This document shows positions 15,988 through 25,300 of a DNA stretch of 64,000 bases, one piece after another. Each line of letters begins with the position of its first letter. The first letter of the stretch is position 1. Position numbers and translations under genes: made by a program. The notes below the pieces were generated by a model, which saw nothing but the letters and a program-made list of their open reading frames with translations, had not been told where the DNA came from and made no database searches. Origin of the DNA: a virus; the IMG/VR virus record IMGVR_UViG_3300045918_000145, positions 1 through 64,000 of that record. The stretch is one strand, 5' to 3'.

Positions 15988-18164
15988 AAGATCTATCCAC
16001 ACTGACATTCCATCCAACCTCAGAGAAACTGGTAGAGTTATTGTGTGAAAAGACACAGAACTCAAATCCTCAGTTCTTTCGTATGATGGTTTGCTATTAC
16101 ATCTGTAAAATGGCATCCAGCATGAGAGTAACCATTAGTACAAAAGACCGTGGCGAAATACCAATTAACTTCTACGGCATCAATCTGGGTGTTAGTGGTA
16201 TTGGTAAAGGTCATAGTACTAACATTCTTGAAGATCAAGTAATTGATAAATTCAAGGGTACTTTTTTTGATGCAACACTTGTCAAAGTAGCGGAGGCTAA
16301 CCTTAAAGTACTATCTGTTAAACGGATGAATATTCATAACAATAATCCAAACCTAACAACTCCTATGATGGATTTTGATGAAGCACATGCACAGGTTACT
16401 AAAGAGTATGAATCTCTTGGTAAGCTTGCTTTCTCATTTGACTCAGGAACTACCGCTGCTGTAAAGCAGATGAGGCATAAATTGCTCATGTCCGGTATTG
16501 GAGCTATGAATCTTGAGATGGATGAAATAGGTTCTAACCTTCTTGGTAATGTGGATGTTCTAGGAACATTCCTTGAGCTGTTTGATGTTGGTAAAGTCAA
16601 ACAGAAGTTAACCAAGAATACAAAAGAATCTGTACGATCAGAAGAGATTGACGGTAAGACTCCTACCAATCTTATGCTCTTTGGTACTCCAGCTAAACTA
16701 CTTGATGGAGCTAAGACAGAAGATGAGTTCTGGTCATTCATATCTACTGGCTACGGTAGACGTTGCTTTTTTGGCTACACTAAAGGCAGTGGTAGAAACA
16801 AAAGTCTTACTGCCAATGATGTTTATGACAAACTGACTAGTGTACAATCAGACCAACTGATGACATCGTTGTCTAATCAGTTTGCTGCTCTTGCTGCAGA
16901 AGTTAACTACAACAAGAAGCTACAGGTGTCTAAAGATGTAAGTCTACTGTTGATCAGCTACAAACTTCATTGTGAAGACCAGGCGGATAGACTAGGTGAA
17001 CATGAAGAGATGCTTAAAGCTGAACTGTCACATCGTTATTTCAAAGCTCTGAAGCTTGCAGGAGGATTCGCTTTTGTAGATGGTCATGGTGAGATTACTG
17101 AAGACAACATGTATCATGCAATAGCTATGGCTGAAGAGTCTGGTAAAGCATTTAAGCTAATGCTCAATCAAGATAAGAACTATGTCAAGCTTGCAAAGTA
17201 TATTGCCAGCATAGGCAGAGAAGTCACTCATGTTGACCTTACAGAGAGCTTATCCTTCTACAAAGGAGCACTTTCTCAGAAGTCAGATCTTATGCAACTA
17301 GCTGTAGCTTGGGGCTATAAGAATTCAGTTATTATCAAACGTAAGATTGACAACAACATTGAATTCATAACTGGTGAGAAACTGACTGAAACCAATCTTG
17401 AAGAAATGTATCTGTCACACAGTAAAGACATCGCCGTTGACTATGACAATGTACTTGCTCCATTTGATAGACTTGTTGATCTTGTTAAAATGAAAGATCA
17501 TCACTGGTGCAGTCATCATTCTACAAATGGCAGACGTTCAGAAGAGAATCTTGCACCTGGATTTAATCTGGTAGTATTGGATGTGGACGGTGGAACTAAA
17601 CTCGAAACAGTTAAAATTCTACTCAAGGATTTTAAATACATAATCCATACAACCAAACGTCACACCCCGCATGACCACAGATTCAGAGTAATCATGCCTA
17701 CCAACTACATTCTGAAATTGAATGACACGGACTTTAAAGAGTTCATGCGTAACATCTACGAATGGCTTCCATTTGACTCTGATACTGAAACTGGTCAACG
17801 TGCTCGTAAGTGGGCTACCACAGATGGTTGTGAAGTGTTTACCAATGATGGTGAATCACTTGATGCTTTACTATTTATTCCTCGTACCAGCAAGAATGAT
17901 GAGCGTCAGAAGATCATCCTCAACCACCAGGATATGACAAGCATGGAGCGTTGGTTTGTTACTAAGATGGAAACAGGTAACAGAAACAATCAGCTGATAA
18001 AATATGCTTTGATGCTGGTTGATGCCGGTTATCAATATGTTGACATTGAACTGAAAGTAAACCAGTTAAATCAGAAACTCGAATCACCACTGTCTCCTGA
18101 AGAACTAAAGACAACTGTATTTCAAACCAGTTATAAAAAATACATTCAACAGGGAGGACAATAA
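15984..18164 (+). CDS. Primase-helicase: DUF3987-like plus AEP-like primase
   Basis: 726 aa from the ATG behind AAAGGAG. The N-terminal ATPase region has a Walker A-like LGVSGIGKGHS (about 68-78), Walker B MDFDEAHA (about 129) and a DUF3987-like core (EMDEIGSNLL, ISTGYGRRCFFGY). The C-terminal third is archaeo-eukaryotic-primase-like: VVLDVDGG (about 531) would supply the metal-binding Asp pair and HRFRVIMP (about 566) the His-strand. It probably synthesises primers and unwinds DNA at the fork, like the large replication protein of N4-like phages. Confidence 0.75.
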   Translation: MKDLSTLTFHPTSEKLVELLCEKTQNSNPQFFRMMVCYYICKMASSMRVTISTKDRGEIPINFYGINLGVSGIGKGHSTNILEDQVIDKFKGTFFDATLVKVAEANLKVLSVKRMNIHNNNPNLTTPMMDFDEAHAQVTKEYESLGKLAFSFDSGTTAAVKQMRHKLLMSGIGAMNLEMDEIGSNLLGNVDVLGTFLELFDVGKVKQKLTKNTKESVRSEEIDGKTPTNLMLFGTPAKLLDGAKTEDEFWSFISTGYGRRCFFGYTKGSGRNKSLTANDVYDKLTSVQSDQLMTSLSNQFAALAAEVNYNKKLQVSKDVSLLLISYKLHCEDQADRLGEHEEMLKAELSHRYFKALKLAGGFAFVDGHGEITEDNMYHAIAMAEESGKAFKLMLNQDKNYVKLAKYIASIGREVTHVDLTESLSFYKGALSQKSDLMQLAVAWGYKNSVIIKRKIDNNIEFITGEKLTETNLEEMYLSHSKDIAVDYDNVLAPFDRLVDLVKMKDHHWCSHHSTNGRRSEENLAPGFNLVVLDVDGGTKLETVKILLKDFKYIIHTTKRHTPHDHRFRVIMPTNYILKLNDTDFKEFMRNIYEWLPFDSDTETGQRARKWATTDGCEVFTNDGESLDALLFIPRTSKNDERQKIILNHQDMTSMERWFVTKMETGNRNNQLIKYALMLVDAGYQYVDIELKVNQLNQKLESPLSPEELKTTVFQTSYKKYIQQGGQ

Positions 18165-18559
18165 TGATTTGGAATGATTACGAGATAAAAGTAAAAGCTA
18201 TTCCTAAAGAACAGTTTAATTCTAAAGAATACGTAACAGAACGCATTGGTGTCTTCGTTGGTACGCAAGTTCAAATAAACGTTGAACGAGCACGACTTGT
18301 TATAGAAGCCAAAGAAAAAGAATTGGATATCAGGACACGGTACTATGCACAATATAATGCTATCATGGCTGAATACAAAACTAAACTCTATGGTGACTAT
18401 AACCTATCAGTAGAGATACTTGATATGGCTTACGCTCATGCATACGAAAGAGGCCATTCATCAGGATACTCTGAAATAGAAGGCATCTTTTATGAAGTGA
18501 TAAGTGATTACGCAAAAGCATACGATCTTGGTTTAAAGGACGGTAGAAATGGTAAATAA
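18164..18559 (+). CDS. Hypothetical protein (131 aa)
   Basis: Overlaps the primase stop (TAATG), with GGGAGG upstream. A charged helical middle (RARLVIEAKEKELDIRTR) suggests a coiled coil. The stop overlaps the ATPase start by 11 bases. Function unknown; probably a replication accessory. Confidence 0.55.
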   Translation: MIWNDYEIKVKAIPKEQFNSKEYVTERIGVFVGTQVQINVERARLVIEAKEKELDIRTRYYAQYNAIMAEYKTKLYGDYNLSVEILDMAYAHAYERGHSSGYSEIEGIFYEVISDYAKAYDLGLKDGRNGK

Positions 18560-19268
18560 CAATCTCGTACTCATATGTGGAACAAGCGGAGGAGGCAAAT
18601 CAGCCTCACTCCGTAACATTCCTGATCCTGCAGGAGTGATCTATCTTAACTGCGAATCTGGTAAACTTCTGCCATTCGCGTCTAAGTTTAAGTCACTCAC
18701 TATCACTGATCCTATGGATGTATATCAGGCTTTCACAGAAGCTGAAAGTATGCCAGCCATACACACTATAGTAGTTGACAGTGTGACATTCCTCATGGAC
18801 ATGTTTGAGAGCGTCTATGTAATTGGCGCATCTGACACTATGAAGATGTGGGGAGAGTATCAACAGTTCTTTAAGAATCTGATGCAACAGCACGTAGCTA
18901 AATCGACTAAGAATGTCATCTTCACAGCCCATACTCTTAACGTACTCAATGAAAATGAAATGGTTGTTGAGTGTAAAGTTCCTATCAAAGGAGCACTTAA
19001 GAACAACGGATTGGAAGCCTATTTCTCAACAGTCGTTACGGCTCGTAAGATAAGCATTAAAGGACTGAAGGACTATCAGAATGAAAATCTGATTATTACT
19101 CCTGAAGAAGAGATGCTTGGTTTCAAATATGTATATCAAACCAAGATAACCAAGGAAACCATTAACCATAGGATTAGATCTTCTATGGGTCTATGGTCTA
19201 CTGCTGAAACATTCATTGATAATGATGCTCAGATTCTTTTGAATAGGTTACATAAGTATCATTCCTGA
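18549..19268 (+). CDS. RecA-fold ATPase (Sak4-like recombinase)
   Basis: 239 aa with Walker A CGTSGGGKSA (residues 10-19) and Walker B IVVDSVTF (about 75-82), the layout of the compact RecA-core Sak4-type single-strand annealing ATPases found next to phage SSB genes. N4 carries a related protein in the same block. Expected to act with the SSB at 20531 in recombination or replication. The structured non-coding region begins just after its stop. Confidence 0.75.
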   Translation: MVNNNLVLICGTSGGGKSASLRNIPDPAGVIYLNCESGKLLPFASKFKSLTITDPMDVYQAFTEAESMPAIHTIVVDSVTFLMDMFESVYVIGASDTMKMWGEYQQFFKNLMQQHVAKSTKNVIFTAHTLNVLNENEMVVECKVPIKGALKNNGLEAYFSTVVTARKISIKGLKDYQNENLIITPEEEMLGFKYVYQTKITKETINHRIRSSMGLWSTAETFIDNDAQILLNRLHKYHS

Positions 19269-19269
19269 T

Positions 19270-20150
19270 TACACGAACATCCTTGGGGCGATAACAGTCT
19301 CCCCTGAAGATATGAGATAAGGCGGCATCCATTGATACCAATAATAATGGTAGGCCATAGAAGGACTCTGGCGAAGGAAAGTCGGTAACTAAACCTGACA
19401 GCCTGGAAATAGACAGGAACGCGGTGATAGCACTAGAGAAAGAGATTGGGAGCGAAAGGCAGTGAGACTCTGCGGCTCTAGTGCTTTCATGCATTATTAC
19501 AGTTTGGGTTACACCCCAAGAACGGAGATTGCCGCGTAAGCAAAGCGTCGTTGGTATAAGGTGTAACCCAATTCAATTTGGATAAAGTGATTGAGGGCAT
19601 AAGATAGAGGCGGATTCTATTAACTTAGACGGCTGAACAATGAGCGACCTCAGCTTTATCCAAATAAATATGGCAGGGTTAGACAATGCTGAATGATTTC
19701 TCCACTCTTAATATAGATTTACGGTGTGTATCTATGAGAGAAATGTATGATACATCATTCAGTCCCGATAGGCGGGAAAACGTCAGGTGAGAGAGAAACT
19801 CATCGAGTACGGTAGAATCCGTACCTAGTGGCAATGAGACACTGCTACACAGGGATCAATACTCCAGAAGAAATGCGAGCCTATCAGCCATTATAAAAAA
19901 GTAACTCAACTCTTCCCCCTCTCGGAACACATGGGAACGCCTGACAGACTGAAGAGGTCAATGGCAGGACGTGGACTAGGCACGAAGCATGTGGGTTGAC
20001 CGTGAAACCGATAAGGATACCTAGGAAGCACACGGATGTAGGCGGAGCCTGACCGAAATCTGACGCAACAATAAGTAACAGTACACTTAGGGGCTAAAGA
20101 ATCTGTGACCTAGCTGGTATCCAGAGTGAATCCAGCAACTAAACTAAAAG
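19270..20150 (+). ncRNA. Giant structured non-coding RNA candidate (about 0.88 kb)
   Basis: No credible ORF, yet densely self-complementary. Perfect stems include: 19285-19288/19301-19304; 19336-19340/19348-19352; 19430-19438/19476-19484 (9 bp) holding 19459-19462/19470-19473; 19504-19515/19560-19571 (12 bp); 19576-19587/19654-19665 (12 bp) holding 19592-19596/19648-19652 and 19604-19608/19616-19620; 19689-19697/19754-19762 (9 bp) holding 19698-19702/19738-19742 and 19713-19718/19730-19735; 19763-19767/19773-19777; 19807-19812/19819-19824; 19928-19933/19988-19993; 19976-19980/20020-20024; 20113-20117/20132-20136. The loop at 19767-19773 pairs with 19879-19885, a pseudoknot. Size and phage location resemble the GOLLD and ROOL ornate RNA classes, but I cannot match the sequence to either. 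It could be one RNA or several in tandem; orientation is assumed from the flanking genes. Confidence 0.8.
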
Positions 20151-20158
20151 GAGTATAA

Positions 20159-20485
20159 ATGATTGAAGCGTACAAAAAAGCAATACTGAACTATGCGAAC
20201 TTCCAAGGAGTTGCGACACGTTCAGAGTACTGGCTATTCCTGTTGTGCAATGTGCTTATTGGATTCTTTATTGGATTCATTGGAGCATTAATATCACCTA
20301 ATAGTGTTGCACCTATGACAACACTATATCAATTACTTGTTCTTATGCCATCCATATCTTTGACTGTCAGGCGTACGCATGATTCAAATCATTCTGGCTG
20401 GTGGGCATTACTACCAATTGTAAATTTTATCTTTATGTTTTTTCCCTCAGTACCAAGCCGTTACAGAATAATTGAAGTTAACTAA
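20159..20485 (+). CDS. DUF805-family inner-membrane protein
   Basis: 108 aa, ATG behind AAAGGAG. Matches the DUF805 (YhaH-like) pattern: a short amphipathic start with YANFQGVATRSEYW, two or three membrane segments (about 25-45, 55-70, 80-95), and SLTVRRTHDSNHSGWWALLP, the family hallmark. These proteins are common in bacteria, function unknown. Placed between the giant RNA and the SSB gene, it is probably acquired from a host. Confidence 0.8.
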   Translation: MIEAYKKAILNYANFQGVATRSEYWLFLLCNVLIGFFIGFIGALISPNSVAPMTTLYQLLVLMPSISLTVRRTHDSNHSGWWALLPIVNFIFMFFPSVPSRYRIIEVN

Positions 20486-20491
20486 GCAGTA

Positions 20492-20509
20492 AACATCGTC
20501 CGAGATGTT
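20492..20509 (+). promoter_or_regulatory. Short hairpin before the SSB gene
   Basis: AACATC (20492-20497) pairs with GATGTT (20504-20509), loop GTCCGA, about 11 bases before the AAAGGAG of the SSB gene. No U-tract. Confidence 0.35.
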
Positions 20510-20530
20510 AAACCACAAAGGAGAAACAAA

Positions 20531-21280
20531 ATGGGATTATTCGACAAAGTATCAACCAGCAGCACAGTGAAAGCAGAAGTTGACGTAGTACGTGGTCAGA
20601 AGAAAGAGCCGTTGGCATCCAACATTTACAATGCAATAATTAAGTATGCCTACGCAATCAAATCGAAAGGAGGAGCTTTGGGAGTTACAGTTGTACTGAC
20701 TACTCCTGAAGGACGTGAACTGAAGGAAATTCAGTACATCACATCTGGTGACGCAAAAGGAAACAAAACCTATTACGAGAAAGAGAATGCTGAAACCAAA
20801 GCAATGGAACAGTTCTCACTTCCAGGTTTTAATGCTATTGATTCACTCTGTCGTCTGGTACTGGGTAAAGGAGTTCTTGAGTGTGATAACGAAAAACGCA
20901 CCATCAAACTCTACGACTACGATACAAAAACTGAATTGCCAAAAGAAGTTGATATGCTGATCGACCTCGTTGGCAAACCAGTAGCTGTAGCTGTTCTAAA
21001 TCAGATTGAAGATAAGACAGCAAAGAGTGCTCAGACTGGTGCTTATGAGCCAACTGGCAAAACCTACTCAACCAACGTAATCGACAAGTACCTTGATGCA
21101 GATGATCGTAAGACTGCTCAGGAGAAAGCCAATAACGTTGAAGCCACGTTTGCTGAAGCTTGGCTTACTAAATGGAAGGATCAAGTATCCAACCAGTCCA
21201 CAACTTCTAAAACGGCTGGACAGCCAGGTGCGCCAGCTGCTACTGGGGAGGTAGCAAAAAAGACTAACCTCTTTGGGTAG
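20531..21280 (+). CDS. Single-stranded DNA-binding protein, N4 gp45-like
   Basis: 249 aa, ATG behind AAAGGAG. It starts with MGLFDKVST and ends with a flexible Gly/Ala/Lys tail (KKTNLFG), flanking a compact domain. Size, position after the RecA-like ATPase and overall pattern agree with the N4 SSB (gp45). In N4 the SSB is needed for replication and recombination, and also activates host sigma70 RNA polymerase at late promoters; the same is inferred here for the minus-strand late genes. Confidence 0.7.
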   Translation: MGLFDKVSTSSTVKAEVDVVRGQKKEPLASNIYNAIIKYAYAIKSKGGALGVTVVLTTPEGRELKEIQYITSGDAKGNKTYYEKENAETKAMEQFSLPGFNAIDSLCRLVLGKGVLECDNEKRTIKLYDYDTKTELPKEVDMLIDLVGKPVAVAVLNQIEDKTAKSAQTGAYEPTGKTYSTNVIDKYLDADDRKTAQEKANNVEATFAEAWLTKWKDQVSNQSTTSKTAGQPGAPAATGEVAKKTNLFG

Positions 21281-21344
21281 TCTGCTAGCTTTATTGGCTC
21301 GCATACTTGCTGGCTTGACTAGATTCATTTTATATCCAACTGCA

Positions 21345-21375
21345 GTAGAGCTACGTTGCATAAACGTAGCTCTAC
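21345..21375 (+). ncRNA. Perfect 13-bp hairpin in the leader after the SSB gene
   Basis: GTAGAGCTACGTT (21345-21357) pairs perfectly with AACGTAGCTCTAC (21363-21375) around a GCATA loop. It lies in a 166-bp gap between SSB and the gene at 21447 and is not followed by a U-tract, so it is a processing, stability or regulatory element rather than a standard terminator. Confidence 0.65.
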
Positions 21376-21446
21376 TCGTTGGCAGCAAACCAAAATTACA
21401 ATTGCCATACACGCCAATGTACCAACCACCTAAAAGGAGAAGATTT

Positions 21447-21770
21447 ATGCAAGTTACTTTGAATCAGGCTGAAATTGAAAAAGCACTTATTAACTATGTA
21501 GGACAACAGGGAATCAGTATTACTGGCAAGAACGTGGATGTAACGCTCGTAGCGGGTCGTTCGCCTAATGGTATGACTGCTAGTATTAATATCTCTAACG
21601 ATGGTGTCACAGAGGCTAATATCGTTACTACTCGTACCTTTGGATCTGCTACTAATAGCAACAATATTAATTGCACTTCCGTAGTTGAAGCATCTGATGT
21701 TGCGGGTGAGCCAACACCTGTAGAAGAAGATGAAGCAGTTACTGCTCAGCGTCCTCTGTTTGGTGCATAA
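21447..21770 (+). CDS. Small hypothetical protein (107 aa)
   Basis: Start at 21447 behind AAAAGGAGAAG; the longer open frame upstream runs through the hairpin and was rejected. The beta-rich body (VDVTLVAGRSPNGMTASINIS) and acidic tail (VEEDEAVTAQRPLFGA) resemble small DNA-mimic or SSB-tail-like proteins, but no family is recognised. Stop overlaps the next start. Confidence 0.55.
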   Translation: MQVTLNQAEIEKALINYVGQQGISITGKNVDVTLVAGRSPNGMTASINISNDGVTEANIVTTRTFGSATNSNNINCTSVVEASDVAGEPTPVEEDEAVTAQRPLFGA

Positions 21771-21979
21771 TGTTCAAAACTTTATTTGATGTTATAAAAT
21801 CAGCGGTAGTGTTGTTGTTACTCATTGCAGGAATGATGACACTACCATTTTTTATTGTAGCATGTGTTGTTTTACTGGTTGGCTATGGATTATTTGTAGC
21901 CATACACGAATCAAGATTGAAGAAGGAGAGAATGAATGAAGCCAACAAAAACAAAGCAAAAACCACAGCCACTGAATAA
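21770..21979 (+). CDS. Small two-helix membrane protein (69 aa)
   Basis: Two hydrophobic segments (about 9-28 and 30-46) with a basic C-terminal tail (SRLKKERMNEANKNKAK). Coupled to the upstream gene by TAATG and overlapping the next gene by 44 bases. An inner-membrane protein of unknown role. Confidence 0.6.
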   Translation: MFKTLFDVIKSAVVLLLLIAGMMTLPFFIVACVVLLVGYGLFVAIHESRLKKERMNEANKNKAKTTATE

Positions 21980-22310
21980 CGACTTTGTTATTGCAGAAAT
22001 GGTTAAAAAGATAACAGTCATCAAGCCAATCAATACAGGAGCAAAATATGATCATGGCAAAGCAAGACATGATCTAATTACTCCTGAAATTGAAACTGAA
22101 ATGGCAGAGATTCTTACTCAAGGTGTAGATGAGTATGGTGAGGAATCTTGGAAGACTATCGAAAATCCAATTAAACGCTATACAGCAGCCTTGAAGCGTC
22201 ATACTAATGCTATGGCAAGGGGTGAATTGATTGACCCTAAATCAGGCAAATACCACGCTTCTCATATAGCAGTTAATGCTATGTTCCTACAGTACTTTCA
22301 AAATAAGTAA
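21936..22310 (+). CDS. dATP/dGTP diphosphohydrolase-like protein (DUF5664)
   Basis: 124 aa, with AAGGAGAG upstream. From about residue 36 it follows the DUF5664 phage family pattern: KYDHGKARHDLITPE, EILTQGVDEYGEESW and ALKRHTNAMARGE...HASHIAVNAMFL. This family is annotated as dATP/dGTP pyrophosphohydrolase N-terminal domain and occurs in MazG-like nucleotide pool control. Expected to be cytoplasmic and to shape dNTP pools during replication. Last plus-strand gene before the bidirectional terminator. Confidence 0.7.
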   Translation: MKPTKTKQKPQPLNNDFVIAEMVKKITVIKPINTGAKYDHGKARHDLITPEIETEMAEILTQGVDEYGEESWKTIENPIKRYTAALKRHTNAMARGELIDPKSGKYHASHIAVNAMFLQYFQNK

Positions 22311-22326
22311 TTTGAGTAATAAAAGT

Positions 22327-22352
22327 AAAAGGGCTGATCACTCAGCCCTTTT
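22327..22352. terminator. Bidirectional terminator between converging units
   Basis: AAAAGGGCTGA (22327-22337) pairs perfectly with TCAGCCCTTTT (22342-22352), loop TCAC. The A-run on one side and T-run on the other make it work in both directions, between the middle genes and the end of the vRNAP gene. Confidence 0.85.
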
Positions 22353-22354
22353 GT

Positions 22355-25300
22355 TTAATCACCCATAAGCATTTCACCTACATGTTCTAATCCATTCACA
22401 TACAGTATCTTTGGCCCGCCACTTAATAACGCTGATAGCGGATTACCTATGAATGATAGCATTCCTTTTGTTACGCCTGGTATTGAATTCAAGATATTCT
22501 GATTGCCTAACTGGTGACCAATTATGAATGTAGCCAGCGTACTAAATGGATGCTCAGCAACTACATTTTTGATATGTTTCAGAACACGCAACTGATACTT
22601 AGTAAACCACATCAAACCAACATTATTAGCATACTCAATCATCCTATGTGTAGGCGGAGCGAAATCAATAAATTCATCGGTGACTTTACTAACTGCATTA
22701 TCATGTGTCATGCCTTCTTTAGTATAGTGCTTATACAGAACGTATCTGCCAACATAGTCAGTCATTTTAACTGCATTGTTGAGCATACGGTAACCTTCAG
22801 TGTCCTCTGTCATAAATATAGTTCTACCAACCTTTTCAACCGTTGGATGCAGTTTACTCAAACCAGTATCAATGGCTTTATTTAAACCAAATTTAAACGG
22901 TGACTGTATGTGGCCTGTATCAACGTCATCTACGATTGATGGTAATAATCCAGCTGCTATCATTGCGGTAGATGGGTTAATAGCTATCTCGTTTTCAAGA
23001 CGTTTAATCTCACGAGTCATATTAGTAACCATGACACTACGCTCAGCAGCACTCAATGACTGCTTAACTGCGGTTACTTCACGTTTCTGTAATAGCACCT
23101 GTAACTTACTATTGTCAGCTTGGTAGCGTAATGCACTACTGAATGCTTCTCGTTGCAAAGGTATGATATCCTTTAAAGGAATACCTTTTGACTTGAGATA
23201 CATGACGTTACTTACATGGTTACCCCAAGTAACAAAGAAGTTACGCACAACAATATTAGCTTTCGTGAGCTTAGTAAGTTGAACCAAGAAATCCTCAATA
23301 GTCTTGGCCCTATTAGCTGTACGCCCCAGAACACTTTGCACTTGCTTATCTGAATCCACAAAGGGATTCTCAAAACCTAAAGCAAACTGCATACCCTCCA
23401 CAACAAGAGACTCGAATACATTTCTCTCTTCCTTCGTTTTACCAAACATTTCACTGATAGAATACTTACGCTGACCAAACACAAGATCAACTATATCCTG
23501 AGGTATCATCATTTCATTCTTACCCCAATATGAAAGTATCTGCTGCTTCATTTTAGGTGGGAACATATTATAGATATCACGGTAACGTGCATGATCTGAA
23601 TGTGGGCCAATCTTTACAAATGACCCAGGATATTTCTCTCTATCAGTATCCCACATATCCTTTAAAGCTATAACCACATCCTGATTTATTTCAGGCGTGA
23701 CAATTTTATCTACTCTCGTACTAGCCATAGCACCCAATATAGAATCAAACTCAGAGAATTGCTGTAAATATGTATCTTTAGCAAACTCACTCATGACGTA
23801 TCGCATGTTGGTTATATTACCTTTAGTGTCAAACTTAGGCGTAAGATAATTCTCTCCTAAATCAACACCAGTGGTACGTGCAGACGACTGAAGCATTACT
23901 TTTATTTTGGCTTCAGTAGCTCTCAAAACTTTTGCATTATTTGCATCAGCTGCAAATTCAGGATTAACCTGATTGCCTATTTGATGCTGTATATCGTAAG
24001 AGTTAACACCTTTAGTTTTGTTCTGCTGAAAGGATACAATACCTTCCTGTAAATCGTTGATCGTACCGCCACCAACGTTTGTGTAGACATAAATAGTATC
24101 CTGTACGGGATCAGTTGGATCACGTTTAAGTTCACCATTACGAGTGAACCCTTGATCAGCCAATCTTTGTTCATCATGGATTGTTCCAAATTCCATCTGA
24201 ACACGACTATTCAGAATAGTCTTTGTGTAACCTTTTTCCATTAGAGCTGGATTGTCATAAAACAGATCAGTCAGTATCTGTTCTTTTAGTAACTTATGAC
24301 TATTCAAAACATTCTCAATAGCACTGATATCTTCTTTCATCAGATTAGAAATAATCTTCTTGTCAGCCATTTTCATGTAATCCATAGATTTAACAGAAGC
24401 AGCTCTATCGAGTAACTCTACAACCTGGCTGAATGTACTGTCAGTAAGTGAACCATCAAAACCAGTCTTATTCATTAGTGCTAGATTATTAGCATTACGA
24501 TAATTGACACCTTGCTTGAAGCTGTGTCCTGTGATCATTCCATAAGCAAGGTCAGTAACTCCACCTTCAAAGAAAGTCATATACTGCTTTATACGCGCAG
24601 GATTCTTAATAACAGGAGTGAGCACTGCTTGGATTTCACCCAAGAGTCTATCTACCTCTGCCTGTCGCTGGACTTTATTGTCAATGAAGCCTCGTATAAC
24701 CTGTAGACTGTTCTTGTCCAACAGAGAGCTTATATCGCCTTTAAGTAACGTTTTACCCATAGCTGATTTTTCATGGCTTTCAAGTTTACGCTTAAAGTAC
24801 TGATTTAGAGTATCTCGTATGACCTGAGCCACATCATTTTTAGCTCCATCAAGAACTAACTTACGATTGCCAAGCATGTCATAGAAAACTCTGAAACGCT
24901 CAGTCACACCTTTCATCTCATTGAAAAGTGTAGGTACTATTCCTTGCTCTTGATCGTTATACCAAAGCATAGCCAATCGCATTTGGTGACCAATCATATT
25001 GTCAACTTCAGGAAGCTTCTTAAGCTCAGCCATCATCTTACCGATAGCTGTTGTACTCATGACCTTAGAAGCAACATCCTTAATCTTGTTATCCATTGTT
25101 ACACCAAAAGCAGTTGTTTTAGCTTCAGCCTCTCCAGCTGCTTGGAATAACACATTGGCTTGTTTATTCTCTATAAGAGACAGAGCCTTGACTAGATTCT
25201 CAAGCTCTACAGCTACATTGCTTGAGTGCTGTTGGTGATTAAAAGTAGTCTGAACAAAATCCATGATCTTAGTAAAGAGATTGACTATTGTGGTTTGAAT

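Noticed and set aside
19360-19425. GGAAAGTC and CCTG...CAGG resembling RNase P RNA
   Set aside because: Only a short local resemblance; the rest of the conserved RNase P core is absent, and the stems differ.
19270-20150. Group I or group II intron
   Set aside because: No group I P7/Q-R-S-like core or group II domain V seen, no split coding frame on either side, and no intron-encoded protein.
19270-20150. tRNA genes hidden in the non-coding region
   Set aside because: No cloverleaf or GTTCRANYC T-loop signature could be found.
21273-21446. N-terminal extension of the gene at 21447
   Set aside because: The extended frame crosses the perfect 13-bp hairpin and precedes the real ribosome site.
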